64,000 nucleotides of DNA from Rhodamnia argentea (lineage: Eukaryota; Streptophyta; Magnoliopsida; Myrtales; Myrtaceae): contig NC_063160.1 in the NCBI RefSeq assembly GCF_020921035.1, positions 22,789,595-22,853,594 of the forward strand, read 5' to 3'. Numbering within the stretch: the stretch's first letter is position 1; every line of letters begins with the position of its first letter. Positions 58,606-64,000 of this stretch are shown here, piece after piece. The notes beneath the pieces are model-generated. The model saw nothing but the letters and a program-made list of their open reading frames with translations. It made no database searches and was not told the DNA's origin. Both the position numbers and the translations under genes were made by a program.

Positions 58606-61600
58606 ATGGCGCTTGCGGAGAACTTGCGCCAATCGCTGATTCCCGGCTTCCTCTACGCGCCCAGAGCCCTTGCCGAGGAGAGGATGCTCGGGGCGGGCCC
58701 CGCCGCCGCATCCTTCCCCGCGTTGGTGGAGAAGCAGAGGAGTTTCGTGATCCCGTCTCCGAGCGAGCCCAGGAAGAAGATCCAGATGTACTCGCCGGCG
58801 TTTTATGCCGCTTGCACCGCTGGAGGCAGCCTCTGCTGTGGCCTTACCCACATGGCCGTCACCCCTCTCGACCTCGTCAAGTGCAATATGCAGGTCAACC
58901 AGCTCGATGCCTTTGTTCACCTTGAGTGGATAGATGAGATCCCCATAACTGTCGTTTTCTCCTGTTTACCGGTGGCCGCATTCAGATTTTCCGGGAGATT
59001 AACGAACGGTGACGCTTCATTAAGTTTTTCATGCTGTGTAGAATGTTGAGATGAGTGGAACATCAACATTTGGGATGTATTAGTTTGGATTTGTGATGTA
59101 TATTTCCTTTTCAAAGGAACACTTTGTGTCACGCACACAGCTGTAAGGGCACCTTTTGTTTGCGGGTGTTTGATGCTCGACCTTTTTACCAGTAGTTAAA
59201 TCTTGTGAAATTTCTTACTTAGGGACAATTCTCTAGATGTTGAAGGCATGAATTACTGATTGAATTGGTTCCTTGTGTTCCTAATTGGAAGGGACCATGT
59301 CAATCTTTGTTTCACAAATGAGTACTGCTGTTTCTCATGTGACAGCCGTCGTAGAGATTTTGCTGGTACAGATTGTTTTTCAACACAATCGGTGTTTTTT
59401 TTTATCGGCTTGCACTATTCGTTTAGAACATCTATTTCTATTCCATCATGGGTTTCTTTCTCCCTTAATGCTGGGCATTTTCATTCCTGTTGGAATGAGT
59501 GGGTACTATGGTGGACTTGTAGGCAAGTCGTGAATATTCACTATGTTGTTTATTTTTTGTGTGCTAAACGAATTTGGGAAACTACTGACTGTATTCCATA
59601 TTCTATTTTCAACTGTTAGCTGCAAAGTTCTTCCTTGTTAAAAAGTATAGATTTTAAACTGAGGTTATTTTCATTGAAATTCCAGATCGACCCTTCGAAG
59701 TATAAGAGCATCACATCTGGTTTTGGGGTGTTACTGAAGGAGCAGGGAGTAAGAGGCTTTTTCAGGGGTTGGGTGCCTACTCTACTTGGTTATAGTGTTC
59801 AAGGTGCCTGCAAGTATGGATTCTATGAATTTTTCAAGAAATACTACTCTGATATTGCTGGACCAGAGTTTGCATCGAAATACAAGACCTTGGTCTACCT
59901 CGCCGGCTCTGCATCTGCTGAGGTGATTGCAGATGTCGCTCTTTGCCCATTTGAGGCTGTAAAGGTCCGGGTGCAAACTCAGCCTGGTTTTGCAAGGGGT
60001 TTATCAGATGGATTTCCCAAGTTTGTTAAATCTGAGGGTCCTCTTGGGTATGTTTAGAACTGTTTTGCTAAGTAGTTGATTAAAGAGATGTCATAACATC
60101 CAATGCAAACCCTCAGTTGGTAACTTGCCCCTTTTTGCTTGGAAATAGGTTGTACAAGGGCATTGTTCCTCTCTGGGGTCGTCAGATTCCATGTGAGTTT
60201 TCTCAACATTTGTACTTCTTCCAATCTTGTTGAAATAGTTCTTACAAACTGTTTTTAAGCTAATCTCTCACATCCACTTGCTCATTTGTATGGTGGTTTT
60301 GTCCATGTTTCTCCATTATTTATGGTTATGCTGCATGGATTGATGATCAATCTGCATTTATAGTAAAGTCCACACAGCTAGTCCCATGAAGCGGGAAAAA
60401 AAAGGCTTGTTCCTGTCATGTTTATTGCTTGTTTTCAAGAACTAGGCCAGTTTTACTAGAAGTTACATTCTTTACAATGGACAAGATCCCTGCTTTTCTT
60501 GTTATGTTGGAATGAATTACATTGACTCTGAGGGATTCATCTATGTCTGTACTTGGTCGAACTAACTAATTGATAGTTTAAAGATGACTTGTGGGCACTT
60601 GGACTTGCCTCAAGCTTCACTGCTGCTTGTTTAATCCCCGAAAGGATGGTTAAACATTTTTCCATTTTGTCCTTATGTTGCGTCAGTTGCTTCATACTTG
60701 TCTCATGCATTTTGCAATCCCTAGTTTCTTTTACCGGTAAAAGGTTGGTTCCTGTAGCTTTGTCTACTGTTCGTACCAGAATTACATTGAGTTGGCTAGA
60801 GCTTAATTTTATTGTGATAGCATCTGCGAGTTGAATATCTTGAATGAGATGGCTTGCAGCATCACCCTGGGTTTCGGCTGTGAATTAGTTCTACTTTCCC
60901 GGGGAGACTTGTAGAGGCATGCACGTGCTCCTTAATTCATTTTGGCATTGAGTCTTAGTTGTCACTTGTGAGTTATCAGCATATGCATCAATTATCATGA
61001 TGACAGAGAAGTTGAGTCTTTCGAAACTTTGTTAGTGTGCTTCCCCCACAATTTACGTGATGTCAAGGTAGTGGAAGATCTAGCAGCGTGTGCTTTATAC
61101 TTCTCTTGAGTTAGCTTAGTGTTTGTTAGCTGTTAATGTCGTCTAACAATGCTTTCTGCTGCAGATACAATGATGAAATTTGCTTCTTTCGAGACCATTG
61201 TGGAGCTAATTTATAAACACGCCATTCCCAGACCTAAAGATCAGTGTAGTAAAAATCTGCAGCTTAGTGTGAGTTTTGCAGGCGGATATGCCGCCGGAGT
61301 CTTCTGTGCCATTGTGTCTCATCCGGCTGACAACCTCGTCTCCTTCCTCAACAATGCCAAAGGGGCAACTGTTGGTGATGTGAGTGTTCTGTCGTTACTT
61401 TAATAGTTGATTTTCCCCAGTGCCCCTGCTTCCGTGCTGATCCCTTTCCCTCTGGTCACGCAGGCAGTGAAGAAGATTGGTTTATGGGGTCTCTTCACTC
61501 GTGGACTTCCTCTGCGCATTGTCATGATTGGAACTCTTACTGCGGCCCAGTGGGTGATCTATGACGCCTTTAAAGTTTTCGTGGGACTGTTAGTTCTTCT

Positions 61601-61739
61601 TACCTGCAGCTCTGCATATTCCATGTTCTTTGGATTGCATTTCCTTGCGTTTTGTTAAGGGGTCGTTTTGTTTTGTCTTAGGCCAACCACTGGTGGTGTT
61701 GCCCCTGCTGCTGCCCCTGCTGGGCTTGCAAAGGCTTAG
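58606..61739 (+). CDS. Mitochondrial phosphate carrier (PHT3 type), 363 aa, 6 exons
   Basis: Exons 58606-58893, 59686-60047, 60149-60192, 61165-61379, 61464-61588, 61682-61739; GT-AG, 364 codons. It is a member of the mitochondrial carrier family that imports inorganic phosphate with protons (or against hydroxide) across the inner membrane for ATP synthesis. Three repeats of two helices each are present, with carrier signatures PLDLVK (P87), PFEAVK (P184) and the variant PADNLV (P285), as is usual in phosphate carriers. The first exon encodes an N-terminal extension typical of plant PHT3 proteins ([19 protein letters not shown]). The tail is Ala/Pro-rich. An ATG at 58587 is in another frame. 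The 957-bp intron before exon 4 and the 792-bp first intron hold no other gene. Confidence 0.96.
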
Positions 61740-62210
61740 ACTGTGGAAAGATCAAGATCGATACCGATCATTTTTCCACGACTCCTCTTTGAAAGTAATA
61801 ATGATAGGATTAAGGAAGGTGCTCGAGCTCTTAGGCGATCCGGGTGAATTTTTGACAACTAGAATTCGTGTCTTTCCATTGTTAAAGCATCTTGGTTTCG
61901 CCATTGGGTCTGCGGTATCGTCTATTGGTCCATGAAATAGTCTTTGTATGTGAGTCAGATGAGAAAATTTGGACCCAATCGATATTATAGCCTAGGACTC
62001 AATAATGGGGTAGATGTGGGTGGATTGTACATTCACCTGTCTGCCAACTTTGGTTATGAATGATATTTGTAATTGACGGATGACTTGAAGGTATGGCAAT
62101 CAAAATCATGCCTGTTGTTTTTGGTCGATGCTAGTTTATTGTTTTTCTAGTCAGTTTTCTTTAGATTGCTTCTGTGTATTATGTTTGCTATACGTACTTT
62201 AAAACTTTGC
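61740..62210. other. Phosphate carrier 3' UTR and spacer
   Basis: Non-coding sequence between the carrier stop codon and the pyrimidine tract next to the copia element. No gene recognised. Confidence 0.5.
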
Positions 62211-62216
62211 TCTCTC

Positions 62217-62250
62217 CCCCCCCCCCCCCCCCCCCTCTCTCTCTCTCTCC
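62217..62250. repeat. Poly-C and (CT)n tract
   Basis: A run of about 18 C residues is followed by CT repeats and a short C run. It is low-complexity sequence between the phosphate carrier gene and the copia LTR. Long poly-C runs are rare in plants and prone to sequencing error. Confidence 0.85.
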
Positions 62251-62259
62251 CCCTTCGTC

Positions 62260-62686
62260 CAATAGAAAATGGGTCAGATTTTGGGAGATAAAACCTATGG
62301 GACTTAAAAGGAACAATGAAGGCGAATAAAAAAATAAATTAAAAAGAGACAAGGAAAATAATAAAAAAAATAAGTAAATAAAATGAAGTAGAAGAATCCG
62401 GATTAAAACCGGAGCACTTGAATGCTTGATAAATAACAACGAGAAATGGCACCGAATCGAAATTCCCAAATATTTTCGATACAAAAACTATGCACATATT
62501 TATACAAAACACAACTATACTTCTTAAATTTACTCCTATATTTTAGGTAAGTACAAACAAAAGATTGAATATGACAACCCATCAAATAAAGACGCAGTCG
62601 TGATATATTATCACGATCACAATCAGATCACGCTAAGAATCGTGGCATATTATCACGATCACGATCATAATCAAATCACACTAAGA
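62260..62686 (-). mobile_element. Probable 3' LTR of a Ty1/copia element
   Basis: Lies just beyond the polypurine tract in the minus-strand sense. It begins near TGTGATTTG (about 62682) and contains two tandem copies of a unit of about 50 bp carrying GATCGTGATAATAT followed by CACGA, then a TATA box (TATAAATA, about 62500). The inner and outer ends were not fixed, because the other LTR is outside the window. Confidence 0.55.
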
Positions 62687-64000
62687 CTCCCCCTCAAGTT
62701 AGCGTGTGTAGGTTGCGAACACCCAACTTGGAAAGTAACCGCATGTACTAATCTCGACCTAGTGGTTTGTTAAACACGTCGCCTAGTTGTGACTCTGTAC
62801 CAATCTTCAATGGAGCAATGGGCCCGGCTCATATTTTTTCAAGAACAAGATGATAATCTATTTCAATGTGTTTCGTTTGCTCATGAACAACTGGGTTGGC
62901 AGCGATGTGGAGGGCAGCCTGGTTATCACAATGTAAAGAAACCGGGACTTGGAGAGAGGCATGCCAATGTCTTGTAAGAGGTATGATAACCAAGTAATTT
63001 CGCATGTAGTTACTGTCGTTGCACAATATTCTGCTTCGACAGAAGAGCCCGAGATCGTGCTTTGTTTCTTGGTTTTCCAAGAAATGGGGCTATCACCCAA
63101 TAAAATACAATATCCAGTTGTTGAACGACGAGTCATGGGACAACTAGCCCAATCTGAGTCACAATAAGCTGTGAGTTAAAGTTCATTTTTAGTGGGGTAA
63201 AAGAGCCCTTGGCCTATAGAAGCCTTAAGATATCGTAGAAGACGGTATGCTGCATCCAAATGTGGTCGGCATGGTGCATGCATAAATTGACTCAGAATGT
63301 CGACACCGTGAGCAATGTCCGGCCTAGTAACATTCAAATAAATGAATCAACCAATCAAGCGCCAATAGAGAGACGGATTCTCCAATAGAGTGCCAGTATC
63401 AATGCTTAATTTTATATTTTGTTCTATGGGAGTATCACCTGGTCGGGCTCCACTAAAACCACAATCTTCTAGAATATTCAAGATATATTTTCGCTAGCAT
63501 AAATAAATACTAGAGCGGGATCGAGCCACCTCAACGCCCAAAAAATATTTTAGAGGCTCGAGGTCCTTAATGTGGAACTTATTGTGCAACATAGTTTTCA
63601 CCGAGTCAATCAAAGAAGCATTGGTACCAGTAATCAATAGATCATCAACATATAGTACCACAAAAATAGAGTCACTCCCATTGTGTAAGACAAAGAGAGA
63701 ATGATCGGCCCGAGAATGTGTGAAACCGAAATCACATAAGGCAGTAGAAAACTTAGAATACCATTGGCGGGATGCTTATTTCAAGTCATATAGAGACTTG
63801 TGAAGTCGGCACACAAGATTCTCCCCCTTACGTCGAAAACCAAATGGAGGTTTCATATAGACTTCTTCATCCAAGTTTCCATGTAAGAAGGGGTTGTTAA
63901 TGTCCATTTGTTCAAGAGGCCATCCCTTAGCTATAGAAACGGCTAAGAGTACGCAAACCGCAACCAATTTAGCAACAGGTGCAAATGTATCATGATAGTC
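62687..64000 (-). mobile_element. Ty1/copia retrotransposon pol, 3' portion, decayed
   Basis: On the minus strand the window edge opens in reverse transcriptase (DTFAPVAKL, then [20 protein letters not shown]), followed by the catalytic YVDD motif near 63640. The RNase H part has [15 protein letters not shown] and SVEAEYC, and the end has [29 protein letters not shown] polypurine tract (TTGAGGGGGAGT) at about 62687-62699 marks the 3' end. It is inactive as it stands: an in-frame TAA replaces the Gln normally following LYDLK, further stops occur downstream, and the RNase H region is split between two frames near 62950-63000. gag, protease and integrase lie outside the window. Confidence 0.9.

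Noticed and set aside
58519..58920. 133-aa minus-strand frame opposite phosphate carrier exon 1
   Set aside because: It is antisense to a well-supported GC-rich coding exon, which commonly leaves open shadow frames.
1..64000. tRNA, rRNA and CRISPR features
   Set aside because: No cloverleaf-like tRNA, no rRNA core sequence and no regularly spaced identical repeats were recognised by eye; CRISPR is not expected in a plant genome.

Overview
The window is nuclear DNA from a flowering plant, almost certainly a woody eudicot. Nine protein-coding genes can be rebuilt exon by exon with canonical plant splice sites. They include chloroplast-targeted proteins and two DYW-type PPR proteins. Dinucleotide CT/GA microsatellites sit in several introns and leaders. 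The gene set and protein similarity suggest Myrtales (Eucalyptus-like), but that is inference; no alignment was possible. For eight genes every exon was checked for splice signals, phase and total length; the ninth (the 817-aa PPR gene) is intronless.

Layout. 0-7 kb: DUF3754 membrane protein (minus, 15 exons, 492 aa). 8-12.3 kb: CCB1, a chloroplast cytochrome b6 haem-attachment factor (plus), convergent with the mitochondrial Rieske protein of complex III (minus). 14.3-15.0 kb: a non-autonomous hAT element with an 8-bp target duplication. 15.4-24.7 kb: GH38 alpha-mannosidase (plus, 29 exons, 1018 aa). 25.5-30.0 kb: RNF10-like RING protein (plus, 714 aa). 30.8-33.2 kb: intronless DYW PPR gene. 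36.7-40.6 kb: plant GT29 sialyltransferase-like Golgi protein (plus, 476 aa). 41.5-46.3 kb: chloroplast aspartokinase (minus, 565 aa). 48.6-52.8 kb: a degenerate GC-rich tandem array split by a 3254-bp solo-LTR-like insertion with a perfect 5-bp target duplication. 54.4-56.6 kb: second DYW PPR gene (659 aa). 57.7-58.3 kb: fold-back element with inverted arms of about 100 bp. 58.6-61.7 kb: mitochondrial phosphate carrier (363 aa). 62.2-64 kb: decayed Ty1/copia retrotransposon on the minus strand, running off the window.

The genes are housekeeping functions of organelles and the secretory pathway: chloroplast cytochrome b6 maturation and Asp-family amino-acid synthesis; mitochondrial electron transport, phosphate import and RNA editing; glycan trimming and Golgi glycosylation. 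They do not form a cluster or pathway. The gene order looks like conserved microsynteny: several neighbours correspond, from memory, to neighbouring Arabidopsis loci. I found no new biological system. The most unusual items are three GC-AG introns in two genes, the solo LTR nested in a tandem array, the two TIR elements, a CT repeat abutting a splice donor, and a direct duplication upstream of the GT29 gene.
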